Shown in pieces: positions 1 through 6,835 of a DNA stretch of 24,555 nucleotides (position 1 is the first letter of the stretch; every line of letters begins with the position of its first letter). Below the pieces are notes generated by a model. The model did no database searches. It had not been told where the DNA came from and saw only the letters and a program-made list of their open reading frames with translations. Position numbers and translations under genes: made by a program. The stretch comes from a virus: IMG/VR virus record IMGVR_UViG_3300013094_000272, positions 1 to 24,555 of that record; one strand, 5' to 3'.

Positions 1-1
1 A

Positions 2-46
2 GTGTTGAAGGTTACGCTAGGTACAGTTACAATTGCCACTACTTAG
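2..46 (+). CDS. C-terminal end of an upstream gene (partial), possibly a virion protein
   Basis: The frame beginning at base 2 reads VLKVTLGTVTIATT and then TAG at 44-46, immediately before the Shine-Dalgarno sequence of the next gene. The residues alternate like a beta-strand, as in the last strand of many phage capsid proteins, and the position just before small virion genes and the tail adaptor would suit a major capsid gene. This is inference from only 14 residues. A second frame (from base 1) also stays open to a TAA at 61-63, so the frame choice is not certain. Confidence 0.4.
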   Translation: MLKVTLGTVTIATT

Positions 47-55
47 GAGAAGATT

Positions 56-286
56 ATGGCTAAAAAAGAAATGGATAGTGATTTGGCTCAAGATAAAGCC
101 ATGATCAAAAAAGCTTTTAGAGAGCACGATAAACAAGAGCATCCTGGTAAACATACTAAGATTGTTCTTAAAAAAGGCGGTATGCCCATGAAGAAAATGG
201 CTAAAGGCGGTTTAACCAATGGCGGCAATATGCAAACTATGGGTCGTAATCTAGCTAAAGTTGCCAATCAAGGGAGCAAAAAATAA
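56..286 (+). CDS. Small basic phage protein with KKGG/MAKGG motifs
   Basis: A 76-residue, strongly basic protein with no membrane segment. The first 40 residues are charged and probably helical (MAKKEMDSDLAQDKAMIKKA). The second half has short glycine-pair motifs, LKKGGMPMKKMAKGGLTNGG at about residues 38-57. The start is fixed by an AGGAGA Shine-Dalgarno sequence at about 45-50. Proteins of this style are common next to head and connector genes in aquatic phages, so a minor virion role is inferred, but no function is known. Its GG motifs resemble those in the virion proteins at 11799 and 13879. The stop codon overlaps the next start (TAATG). Confidence 0.75.
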   Translation: MAKKEMDSDLAQDKAMIKKAFREHDKQEHPGKHTKIVLKKGGMPMKKMAKGGLTNGGNMQTMGRNLAKVANQGSKK

Positions 287-603
287 TGGCTAAGAATCCA
301 ACTCCTACAAAAAAAGATAGCCCAGCTATTCGTACTGGCAAGGGTAAGACTGATGGCCCTGCAGCTGAATACGCTCCTCCACATGACATGGACGGCACAA
401 GGTTCGCTACTGATGCCATAGAGAAAAACCCTAATAATCCAGAGATTGGATTAAAAGTTCTTGTGCCAACTCGTGAAAACTGGACACCACTTAATGGTAC
501 TGTTTCTATTGGTAACAACAATGAAATTAAAACAAGTGGGCAAAAGATGCGTGGAGCTGGTGCTGCAGAGCGCGGTTTCATGTCTAGGGGACCAATGGCG
601 TGA
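286..603 (+). CDS. Hypothetical phage protein in the head-connector region
   Basis: A 105-residue polar protein with no membrane segment or signal peptide and no motif I can tie to a function. It begins MAKNPTPTKKDSPAIRTGKG, has a Pro/Asn-rich middle, and ends with a Gly/Arg-rich tail (KMRGAGAAERGFMSRGPMA). The start overlaps the stop of the previous gene by one base (TAATG), which points to translational coupling. Its own TGA overlaps the GTG start of the adaptor-like gene. Position between a small basic protein and the adaptor suggests a minor head or connector protein. The antisense frame over the same bases is judged a shadow. Confidence 0.7.
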   Translation: MAKNPTPTKKDSPAIRTGKGKTDGPAAEYAPPHDMDGTRFATDAIEKNPNNPEIGLKVLVPTRENWTPLNGTVSIGNNNEIKTSGQKMRGAGAAERGFMSRGPMA

Positions 604-1574
604 CCTATACTGAACTTGTAACTGCGATACAGGGATACACAGAAAATCAGTTCCCTCCAGTTTATCTTGCCGATGGCACGACTGAGTCAAGCACGACTCA
701 GATAAATCGTTTCATAGAGCAGGCTGAGCAGCGCATTTACAATACGATTCAGTTCCCAAGTCTTCGCGCTAACTCCTATGGTACGACTACAGCAAGTAAT
801 GCGTACCTATCTTGCCCACTTGATTTCTTATCTGTATATTCCATCGCAATTATTCAGAACGCTACATTTACTAATGGGGTAGTTACAGGCGGCACATACA
901 CATATCTGCTTAACAAAGATGTTAACTTCATTAGGCAAGCCTATCCATCGGTAGGTTCAGCTTATAACAGCGCGCCTATTTACTATGCGCTTTTTGGCCC
1001 ACAGTATGGCAATCCCAACGAATTATCTTTTATGCTTGGCCCAACTCCTGACCAGGCATATGCAGTAGAACTGCATTACTATTACTATCCGCCCACAATT
1101 ATCCAAGGTGCTGTGACAGGTTTGACTATTACTGCAGGTGGTACAGGATATACAAACGGCACATATTATGACGTTACTTTAAATGGTGGTAACGGGAATT
1201 CTTGCATTGCTACATTTGTAGTATCAGGCGGTGCGGTAACTTCCGTTACTGTTACAAGTGGTGGAGCCCTATATTCTGTTGGGGATACATTGACTGCGCC
1301 CACAACAATTGGATCAAGCGGTATAAATTTTGCATGTACTGTTTCTACCGTATCTAATGCAACAGGTCATACATGGTTAGGCGATAGCTACGATAACGTA
1401 CTTCTTTATGGCTGTTTGGTTGAGGCTTATACCTTCATGAAGGGCGAAGCGGATATTATTGCTTTGTATGAAACCAAATACAAAGAAGCCGTTGGTGAAG
1501 CTAAGCGTTTGGGCGATGCGCTAGAGAGACAAGACGCATACAGGTCTGGTCAGTACAGACAGGCGGTGACCTAA
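600..1574 (+). CDS. Head-to-tail adaptor-like protein with an inserted beta domain
   Basis: A 324-residue protein starting at GTG (600), overlapping the previous TGA, with AGGGG at 586-590 as ribosome binding site. The N-terminal part (TYTELVTAIQGYTENQFPP, then FIEQAEQRIYNTIQFPSLR) and the helical C-terminal end (about residues 257-324, LLYGCLVEAYTFMKGEADI) resemble the adaptor family of SU10-like podoviruses, which forms the ring under the portal that joins the tail. Between them, about residues 168-256, is a Gly/Thr-rich stretch built of two similar halves (LTITAGGTGYTNGTYYDVTL and VTVTSGGALYSVGDTLTAP). This looks like a surface beta domain inserted in a loop. The adaptor role is inference from remembered family resemblance; the insert is seen directly. 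Confidence 0.65.
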   Translation: MTYTELVTAIQGYTENQFPPVYLADGTTESSTTQINRFIEQAEQRIYNTIQFPSLRANSYGTTTASNAYLSCPLDFLSVYSIAIIQNATFTNGVVTGGTYTYLLNKDVNFIRQAYPSVGSAYNSAPIYYALFGPQYGNPNELSFMLGPTPDQAYAVELHYYYYPPTIIQGAVTGLTITAGGTGYTNGTYYDVTLNGGNGNSCIATFVVSGGAVTSVTVTSGGALYSVGDTLTAPTTIGSSGINFACTVSTVSNATGHTWLGDSYDNVLLYGCLVEAYTFMKGEADIIALYETKYKEAVGEAKRLGDALERQDAYRSGQYRQAVT

Positions 1575-2011
1575 TGGCTTTTACAGGAAATTGGACATGT
1601 GATTCGTTTAAGCAGGGCTTGCTTGATGGGACATTTAACTTTGGCTCAGGCACTACTCAGACGTATAACATTGCGCTTTATACAAATGCGGCGACACTTA
1701 ATCAGTACACAACCGCATACACTTCTGCTGGTGAAGTAACTGGGACTGGGTATACAGCTGGTGGTCAAGCGTTGACTATTAATCAAGTACCTACAATAGA
1801 TACTTCTAATGATGTGGTTTATTTATCATTTGCTAACGCTACATGGTATGGATCATTATCTGTAAGAGGGTGTTTGGTATATCTAAATAATGGTACAACT
1901 AACCCAGCTGTTTTTGTGCTTGATTTTGGTAATACAAAACAATCTGTTACTTCTTTCACGGTGCAGTTTCCAATTGCATCAAGCACTTCTGCAATTTTAA
2001 GATTGGGATAA
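1574..2011 (+). CDS. Conserved phage structural protein, probably tail-associated
   Basis: A 145-residue beta-rich protein without signal peptide or membrane segment. It opens MAFTGNWTCDSFKQGLLDGT, continues with a YNIALYTNAATLNQYTTAY stretch and a GEVTGTGYTAGGQALT turn, and ends with Ser/Thr/Val strands. This pattern recurs in tail regions of many aquatic phages, where it is annotated as hypothetical or as a tail protein. The start overlaps the adaptor stop (TAATG). A tail decoration or fibre-base role is inferred from its place at the head of the fibre block. Confidence 0.65.
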   Translation: MAFTGNWTCDSFKQGLLDGTFNFGSGTTQTYNIALYTNAATLNQYTTAYTSAGEVTGTGYTAGGQALTINQVPTIDTSNDVVYLSFANATWYGSLSVRGCLVYLNNGTTNPAVFVLDFGNTKQSVTSFTVQFPIASSTSAILRLG

Positions 2012-2013
2012 AT

Positions 2014-2613
2014 ATGACTAACGAACTTTCAAACTTTGGCGATCACGCTGAAATAACTATGCAGGCCAACGCTAAGATTCCAGAAGGAATGGGCATTGAA
2101 GGTTGGTTCCATGTTGTCTGTCACGATAAAGATGGTAACTTTAAATGGGAAACAAAATCTCCTAATTTAGTGGTTGCTGTTGGTAAACAATTAATGCTTG
2201 ATACTTTGATGAAAGGCTCTGCCTATTCAGTAACTGGGCCTTATCTTGGTTTAACAAATGCTACACTAACTCCAGCTGCAACAGATACTATGGCTAGTTT
2301 GAGTGGTAAAGAATTTACCAATTACACAGTTAGTGGTTCCGCAGTGCGCGGTACAGCGGTATTCGCTTCATCTACAAGTACAGGTTCAACACCTTCTAAC
2401 GTAACATCTTCCACAGCTACAGCTATTACCTACACAATTACAGGTGGCGGCGGTACAGTTTACGGATGTTTCTTGGTGCTGGGTACAGGAGCTGTAAGTA
2501 CACAAAACTCAACTGCAGGTACTTTGTATTCTGAAAGTAATTTTAGTGTATCTAAAGGAACAACAGCAGGCGATACAGTTTCTGTGACATATAGTACGAC
2601 CGCTACTTCTTAA
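2014..2613 (+). CDS. Conserved phage structural protein, probably tail-fibre-associated
   Basis: A 199-residue protein beginning two bases after the previous stop. The N-terminal third holds a recognisable phage motif, GWFHVVCHDKDGNFKWETKS followed by NLVVAVGKQLMLDTLM, recalled from structural genes of many phages. The remainder is Ser/Thr/Gly-rich and beta-like (for example YTVSGSAVRGTAVFASSTST). No enzyme motif, signal peptide or membrane segment is visible. A virion surface or tail role is inferred from composition and from sitting between another beta-rich protein and an S74 fibre. Confidence 0.62.
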   Translation: MTNELSNFGDHAEITMQANAKIPEGMGIEGWFHVVCHDKDGNFKWETKSPNLVVAVGKQLMLDTLMKGSAYSVTGPYLGLTNATLTPAATDTMASLSGKEFTNYTVSGSAVRGTAVFASSTSTGSTPSNVTSSTATAITYTITGGGGTVYGCFLVLGTGAVSTQNSTAGTLYSESNFSVSKGTTAGDTVSVTYSTTATS

Positions 2614-2623
2614 GGGGGTTTAA

Positions 2624-3343
2624 ATGGCTCTTCAATTTGCTGATAGAGTCTTTGTAACCAGCTCAACGTACACAACAAGTAGTTTTACTCTTGGGTCTGC
2701 AGTTACTGGCTATCAAAGCTTTACCGCTTTAACTAGCGGTAATACAACTTATTATGGCGCTACAGATCTTTCGGGTAATTGGGAAGTAGGGCTTGGCACT
2801 TACACTACAGGTTCGCTTGCTCGTACGACAATAATTGCATCTTCTAATTCAGGTTCAGTTGTTTCATTTAGTGGAACAGTTAATGTATTTGTTACATATC
2901 CTGCTGAATATGCGGTCTACCAAAATATGCCAAGCATTCAGTTTGGTTCGTTAGGTGTTGGTACAGCCGCTTCTGGTACATCAGGAGAGATTCGCGCAAC
3001 CAATAACGTCACCGCTTATTATTCTTCTGATGCTACACTTAAAGAAAATATTCAAGACGTACCTAACGCACTAGAAATAGTAATGGCTATTGGTAGCAAA
3101 ACATTTGATTGGACCGATGCTTATATTAATAAAGCGGGTGGTGAAGACGGCTATTTTGTGCGTAAATCGGATTTTGGTGTAGTTGCTCAAGACGTACAAA
3201 AAGTTTTTCCGACCGCCGTTAGAACTCGCTCAGATGGAACATTAGCAGTAGACTATGATAAATTGGCTACGCTATCATTTGGGGCGATTACGGAATTACT
3301 AAAACGCATTGAAATTTTGGAGAATAAAATATGTCAACAATAG
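2624..3343 (+). CDS. Tail fibre protein with C-terminal S74 self-cleaving chaperone domain
   Basis: A 239-residue fibre-type protein with an AGGGGG ribosome binding site just upstream. Residues 1-100 resemble an N-terminal domain shared by many aquatic-phage fibres (ADRVFVTSSTYTTSSFTLGS, GNWEVGLGTYTTG, VFVTYPAEY). Residues about 131-239 match the Peptidase_S74 intramolecular chaperone: YYSSDATLKENI, then FGVVAQDVQKVFP, then a helical end (LLKRIEILENK). By analogy with endosialidase chaperones, Ser135 and Lys140 (SDxxxK spacing) form the dyad, and cleavage before Ser135 would release the chaperone after the trimer folds. That would leave a mature part of only about 134 residues. The end overlaps the next gene by 13 bases. 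Confidence 0.82.
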   Translation: MALQFADRVFVTSSTYTTSSFTLGSAVTGYQSFTALTSGNTTYYGATDLSGNWEVGLGTYTTGSLARTTIIASSNSGSVVSFSGTVNVFVTYPAEYAVYQNMPSIQFGSLGVGTAASGTSGEIRATNNVTAYYSSDATLKENIQDVPNALEIVMAIGSKTFDWTDAYINKAGGEDGYFVRKSDFGVVAQDVQKVFPTAVRTRSDGTLAVDYDKLATLSFGAITELLKRIEILENKICQQ

Positions 3344-4035
3344 TAGGTAATGGAACAATAACATTCGGGGATAGTACCACCCAGTCTACAGCTCTACCTT
3401 CTCCTGGTACTTCCGCTAACATACTAACATCTAATGGCACTGCTTGGGTGTCTCAAGCTCCTGCCGCATCAGGATTTCCTGGCGTACTTGCGCAAGTATT
3501 TACATCTTCAGGAACATTTACTATACCCGCCAATGCAACAGCATTAAAAGTAACGGTACTTGGAGGTGGTGGGGGTGGCAATGGTTTAACCTGTAATACT
3601 TGTGGCGTTCTTGTTCCAGGGAGTTCTGGAGGGTCTTCTTCTGTTGCATCTGGTACTCAAACAATTACGACTATCTCTGCATCTGGTGGTGGTGGCGCTA
3701 CTGGTGGCGGTGCAGGTGGTAATGGTGGCTCAGGAAGCGGAGGAGATTTGAGTTTTAGAGGCTCCTATGGTGGCGGTGCTGCTGCAGGTGGTGCAGGTGG
3801 ATCATATTTTGCAGGGGGCGTAGGTATTGCAGTTGGAATTAATGGCGGTTATGGAGGTGGAGGCTCAGGTAAAATTAGTAGTGGAGGTGGTGGAGGTTGT
3901 GCAATTAAATATTTAACAGGTCTTACTCCAGGAAATACTTTAACTGTAACAATTGGTTCGGGGGGAAGTGGAGGAAGTGGAGCTGCATTTACAGGAGCCG
4001 CAGGTGGTTCTGGTGTAGTTGTTATTGAATGGTAA
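3331..4035 (+). CDS. Glycine-rich tail fibre or adhesin protein
   Basis: A 234-residue protein. Residues 1-77 form a beta-type base (FGDSTTQSTALPSP, then QVFTSSGTFTIPANATALKV). Residues about 78-228 are dominated by runs of glycine broken by short polar or aromatic loops (GGDLSFRGSYGGGAAAGGAG), ending GGSGVVVIEW. This layout matches the Gly-rich fibre-tip family, in which polyglycine-II helices pack into a sandwich and variable loops touch the receptor. Three cysteines occur, C88 and C91 as a CNTC pair and C190. The start codon lies inside the end of the S74 fibre gene, suggesting coupled translation. Receptor binding is inferred. Confidence 0.75.
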   Translation: MSTIVGNGTITFGDSTTQSTALPSPGTSANILTSNGTAWVSQAPAASGFPGVLAQVFTSSGTFTIPANATALKVTVLGGGGGGNGLTCNTCGVLVPGSSGGSSSVASGTQTITTISASGGGGATGGGAGGNGGSGSGGDLSFRGSYGGGAAAGGAGGSYFAGGVGIAVGINGGYGGGGSGKISSGGGGGCAIKYLTGLTPGNTLTVTIGSGGSGGSGAAFTGAAGGSGVVVIEW

Positions 4036-4047
4036 TAGGGGCAATAA

Positions 4048-4338
4048 ATGACAATACAAGCATATTTAATCATTGAAAACAATGTAGTAACTAATAAAGT
4101 AGTTTGGGATGGTGAAACAGATTGGACTCCTCCTGCGGGATCTATTCAACTTCCACAGGCCACAACACCTGCTATGCTTTGGGAGATAAATAATAGTGCT
4201 TATGTTTTGACTGAAGTTGTTGGCGCAGGAGATATTGGATTTACATGGAATGGTACAGTTTTAACGACCAATGAGCCACAGCCAGTATTCCCACCTGCAT
4301 CCGCACAACCTAAAACAACTGGGACACAGCAAGCATAA
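4048..4338 (+). CDS. Small conserved phage protein downstream of fibre genes
   Basis: A 96-residue protein with an AGGGG ribosome binding site at about 4037-4041. It has a short beta-type start (YLIIENNVVTNKVVWDGETD) with WTPPAGSIQLP, and further on GDIGFTWNGTVLTTNEPQP, then a Pro/Gln/Thr-rich tail. This arrangement recurs in small proteins beside tail-fibre genes of aquatic phages. Its role is unknown; fibre assembly or decoration is a guess from position. There are no membrane segments. Confidence 0.65.
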   Translation: MTIQAYLIIENNVVTNKVVWDGETDWTPPAGSIQLPQATTPAMLWEINNSAYVLTEVVGAGDIGFTWNGTVLTTNEPQPVFPPASAQPKTTGTQQA

Positions 4339-4619
4339 TGGTACAAGGAATAAGCCCACAACATGTTTTTACCTATGAAAGCGCACAACTTAATGTGTTT
4401 CATGCTAACAAAGGTGAAGGATTAATTCGTCATGCGCATCCGTATGCACACGCAACCATTTGCCACAATGGGTCTTGTTTGGTAAGCTTAGAAGGCCGTA
4501 GTTATACGATAGATAAGAACTCTAAGCCACTAAATTTACCAGAAGGTGAATGGCATGAAATTGAAGCATTAGAAGACAATACTGTATTTGTAAACGTATT
4601 TGCTGAAGGAAAATATTAA
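4338..4619 (+). CDS. Small cupin-fold protein (first of two in the window)
   Basis: A 93-residue single-domain protein with a cupin signature: HAHPYAH (H32, H34, H38) in the first conserved motif, a glycine turn (EGRSYTID), and LPEGEWHEI with H73 in the second motif. These histidines normally bind a divalent metal in a beta-barrel. Cupins include isomerases, dioxygenases and plain binding proteins, and the sequence does not say which. It begins within TAATG at the end of the preceding gene and ends in TAATG with the repeat protein, so it is embedded in the fibre operon. A part in fibre glycan handling or virion decoration is possible but unproven. Confidence 0.65.
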   Translation: MVQGISPQHVFTYESAQLNVFHANKGEGLIRHAHPYAHATICHNGSCLVSLEGRSYTIDKNSKPLNLPEGEWHEIEALEDNTVFVNVFAEGKY

Positions 4620-5248
4620 TGCTGTACGGCGCGTCCCCTTTTGCACAAATATCTTTTGTGGATATTGCTTCAAATATCTATCCTCTGTCTACAACAGAGA
4701 ATTTGGGGAGCGCTGACTCTCAAGTATTTGCAGCGGGGTATGCGTCAACTGCAACAGAAAATATTGGGGCTGCGGATTCTAGTACACAAATTACTAATTA
4801 CGGTATATTTATTACTGAAGTAACAACATCTAACGATACAAATGCTGAAATTGATGTTTTTTATTTTGGAATTGTAGAAGGCATTATTCAAGCCGATTCT
4901 AATTTGGCTGGTCGTGTATATACTTATTCTGTAACAGAAAATATGGGCGCAATAGATACCCCAACTGGCGGATTTATTTCGTTCAATATTGTTACAGAAA
5001 ATGTAGGCTCTGCTTCAAGCGCATCAACTCAAACAAATTATGGTGTACCAATAACAGAAGCAACTAACATTACAGATACGCCCGTAATTTATGCGCAATT
5101 TAAAACGGCAGTAACAGAGATACTTAGCGTTGCTGAGTTTCAAGGCGAATCATACTGGATAAAAATAAATGATTCACAGTCTGTAACATGGACACAAATA
5201 AATGATTCACAGTCTATAACATGGACTAAAGTAAATAACAGCCAATAA
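4619..5248 (+). CDS. Repeat protein, putative tail fibre with strict 20-residue repeats
   Basis: A 209-residue protein built of two repeat types. Eight 20-residue units run from about residue 24 to 180. A Thr-Glu pair recurs at 26-27, 46-47, 66-67, 106-107, 126-127, 146-147 and 166-167 (Val-Glu at 86-87), and an acidic residue recurs at 33, 53, 73, 93, 113, 153 and 173 (Ser at 133). The best-kept unit reads TENIGAAD. After residue 180 the period changes to 11, with Trp at 180, 191 and 202 and INDSQS units. Such regularity suits a beta-solenoid or trimeric fibre shaft. No enzyme motif, signal peptide or membrane segment is visible. The fibre role is inferred from repeats and neighbours. Confidence 0.68.
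   Translation: MLYGASPFAQISFVDIASNIYPLSTTENLGSADSQVFAAGYASTATENIGAADSSTQITNYGIFITEVTTSNDTNAEIDVFYFGIVEGIIQADSNLAGRVYTYSVTENMGAIDTPTGGFISFNIVTENVGSASSASTQTNYGVPITEATNITDTPVIYAQFKTAVTEILSVAEFQGESYWIKINDSQSVTWTQINDSQSITWTKVNNSQ
4688..5158 (+). repeat. Eight coding repeats of 60 bases (20 residues)
   Basis: In the protein the spacing of the T-E pair is exactly 20 residues through eight units, with an acidic residue seven positions after each T in all but one. At the DNA level the units are diverged, so the phase was kept by selection on the protein rather than by recent duplication. Confidence 0.7.
5163..5239 (+). repeat. 33-base tandem repeat at the end of the repeat-protein gene
   Basis: Two near-identical 31-base copies start at 5163 and 5196 (one difference: CTGTAAC versus CTATAAC), followed by a partial third from about 5229. 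The period of 33 bases encodes an 11-residue unit (INDSQS...TW). The high DNA identity suggests recent expansion. Confidence 0.85.
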
Positions 5249-5257
5249 GGACAAAAA

Positions 5258-5965
5258 ATGTCAAGTACCTACTCAACAGACTTACGCATTCAACTTATGG
5301 GGGCAGGAGACCAAGCTGGTACTTGGGGTGCAACCACAAATAATAATTTCCAATATATTTTTGAACAAGCTATTGCTGGACTACAAACTGTATCTGTAAC
5401 AACTACACCGCAAGCTCTTACTTATTTAAATGGGGCGACTTCTACACTTGCTAATAACCAAGCTATTTGCGCAGTTCTTATATTTACAAATGGCGGAGTA
5501 AATGCTAACTTCACTATTACTACTCCATCTAATTCACAAAAAACTTATATCATATACAACAATACTTCTTACATAGCAACTCTTCAAGTTACAGGTTCAT
5601 CAGGTACGACTGTCTCTATTGCTGCTGGAGCTACAGTAACTGTATTTACAGATGGTACTAATTTCTTCGCTGCTAATACTGGTACAGCTGGTAATTTTAC
5701 TGCTACTGGGACAATTAGCGGTGCTTCTTTTACTGGAGCGGGTACGGGGTTAACAGGTACAGCATCAGCTTTAAATATTGGCGGTAACGCAACAACCGCA
5801 ACAACGTCAACAAAAATTTCAAACTCAGGAGGTTGGACAGTTCAGACTGGCGGTACGCCAACAGTGCTTGAATTTAGCTATAACGGAACAGTTGTAGCAT
5901 CACTTGATTCAAGTGGAAATTGGATTTCTCTTGCTAAAGTAACATCTTATGGTACTCCTGCTTAA
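5258..5965 (+). CDS. Tail fibre protein with trimer-type C-terminal motif
   Basis: A 235-residue fibre-type protein with an AAGGAC ribosome binding site. The N-terminus (STDLRIQLMGAGDQAGTWGA, then NNNFQYIFEQAIAG) matches a widespread phage fibre start in which GDxxGTWG precedes a helix. Residues about 50-145 are Thr/Asn-rich beta sequence. Residues about 146-185 carry the well-known trimeric fibre stretch (FTGAGTGLTGTASALNIGG), and a short C-terminal beta region follows (WTVQTGGTPTVLEFSYNG). No chaperone or enzyme domain is visible. It is the last of the fibre block before the lysis genes. A host-binding or shaft role is inferred. Confidence 0.75.
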   Translation: MSSTYSTDLRIQLMGAGDQAGTWGATTNNNFQYIFEQAIAGLQTVSVTTTPQALTYLNGATSTLANNQAICAVLIFTNGGVNANFTITTPSNSQKTYIIYNNTSYIATLQVTGSSGTTVSIAAGATVTVFTDGTNFFAANTGTAGNFTATGTISGASFTGAGTGLTGTASALNIGGNATTATTSTKISNSGGWTVQTGGTPTVLEFSYNGTVVASLDSSGNWISLAKVTSYGTPA

Positions 5966-5970
5966 GGTGA
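5964..5970 (+). promoter_or_regulatory. Ribosome binding site pointing to an ATT (or shifted TTG) start
   Basis: AAGGTGA lies five bases before ATT at 5976 and six before TTG at 5977. It overlaps the TAA of the fibre gene. No such sequence stands before the ATG at 6042, so this site argues for the longer form of the next protein. Confidence 0.55.
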
Positions 5971-5975
5971 CGTAA

Positions 5976-6680
5976 ATTGAATTTTTACTTCTTTTCCAAG
6001 CTGCCAATGCCGCATTCACTGGGGTCAAAGAGTTATGCGCTATGTATAACGAAGGGCGGGCTTTGGTTAATGAGGTCAGCAAGACGGTTGGAGAAGTCAA
6101 AAAGATAACCAAAGAGGTTAAGGGAGTTTGGGGTTGGATATCAAAGTTATTTGCCGAGCCAGAAAAGAAAGAACTTGAGGACATAAGGCCAGTCAAAGAG
6201 GTAAAGACAAAAGCAACGTTTGATGAGAAGGCTATCTACGCCGAGATTGGAGATAAGTTAGTATCGTTCTTTAAGAACTACAAAGCTTGTGCAGATGCGA
6301 TCAGGACAGAGGAAGAACGGATAGAGAAGATTTATGACCCTGACGGTGAGACTTATGAGAGGTCAATAAGGCTTGTGATTGCCAAAACTCAGTTAGACCA
6401 GATGGGCCAAGAGTTAACAGACTATATGATTTATCATGTACCTGCAGAACTTAAAGATCTTTACTCTCGGGTTAATGAGATGATTGGGACGGTAAAAGTC
6501 AAGCAAGAGTTGGCAAGGAAGACGGAGTTAAGACGCAAGGCGCAGAGAGAGGCGCAAGCTAGGGAAGCAGCAGACAGAGCTTGGTTGATGGGTGCTTGCA
6601 CAGTGGCTGTTATTTTTGTGTCAATATACATGGCAGGACTGATGTGGGCAATAAATCGAGTGAGTCATGGGGGTATGTAA
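5976..6680 (+). CDS. Coiled-coil protein with C-terminal membrane anchor at the head of the lysis block
   Basis: Read from ATT at 5976 the protein has 234 residues; from the first ATG (6042) it has 212. The longer form is preferred because the extra 22 residues (EFLLLFQAANAAFTGVKEL and on) continue the helical pattern, resemble the start of related phage proteins as I recall them, and follow AAGGTGA. The body is charged and helical (GEVKKITKEVKGVWGWISKL, then a Lys/Glu-rich part). A long helix (ELRRKAQREAQAREAADRAW) leads into one membrane segment (LMGACTVAVIFVSIYMAGLM) near the C-terminus. Its function is unknown; the site next to holin and spanin genes suggests an envelope or lysis-control role. 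No signal peptide is visible. Confidence 0.68.
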   Translation: MEFLLLFQAANAAFTGVKELCAMYNEGRALVNEVSKTVGEVKKITKEVKGVWGWISKLFAEPEKKELEDIRPVKEVKTKATFDEKAIYAEIGDKLVSFFKNYKACADAIRTEEERIEKIYDPDGETYERSIRLVIAKTQLDQMGQELTDYMIYHVPAELKDLYSRVNEMIGTVKVKQELARKTELRRKAQREAQAREAADRAWLMGACTVAVIFVSIYMAGLMWAINRVSHGGM

Positions 6681-6685
6681 TAACG

Positions 6686-6835
6686 GTGATTATCTTGGCG
6701 CTTTTGTTTGTGCTGATATTGCCTGTTATTGGGCTTCTTTATATGGACATCCATCAGGAACGAATCTTAATTGCAAACGATCTTAAACGAATTGAAAAGC
6801 TTAAGAAGGAACTTGAGGCTCAGAAGGACAAATGA
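6686..6835 (+). CDS. Small single-span membrane protein in the lysis block
   Basis: Read from GTG at 6686 this gives 49 residues: a membrane segment at once (IILALLFVLILPVIGLLYM) and then a charged helical tail (LKRIEKLKKELEAQKDK). The frame is open further upstream, with an ATG at 6581, but that longer start lies inside the preceding gene and would add a Cys/His/Gly-rich stretch out of keeping with the rest. GTG sits six bases after the previous stop, which suits re-initiation. It could be a holin partner, antiholin or simple membrane protein; nothing decides between these. Its TGA overlaps the ATG of the lipoprotein gene (ATGA). Confidence 0.6.
   Translation: MIILALLFVLILPVIGLLYMDIHQERILIANDLKRIEKLKKELEAQKDK

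Noticed and set aside
255-581. 108-residue antisense frame over the second small gene
   Set aside because: Overlies a well-coupled plus-strand gene, lacks a ribosome binding site in context and has no family pattern.
6581-6685. Longer N-terminus of the small membrane protein (ATG 6581)
   Set aside because: It would overlap the anchor of the preceding protein by 100 bases and adds a Cys/His/Gly-rich stretch; the GTG at 6686 gives a sensible single-span protein.
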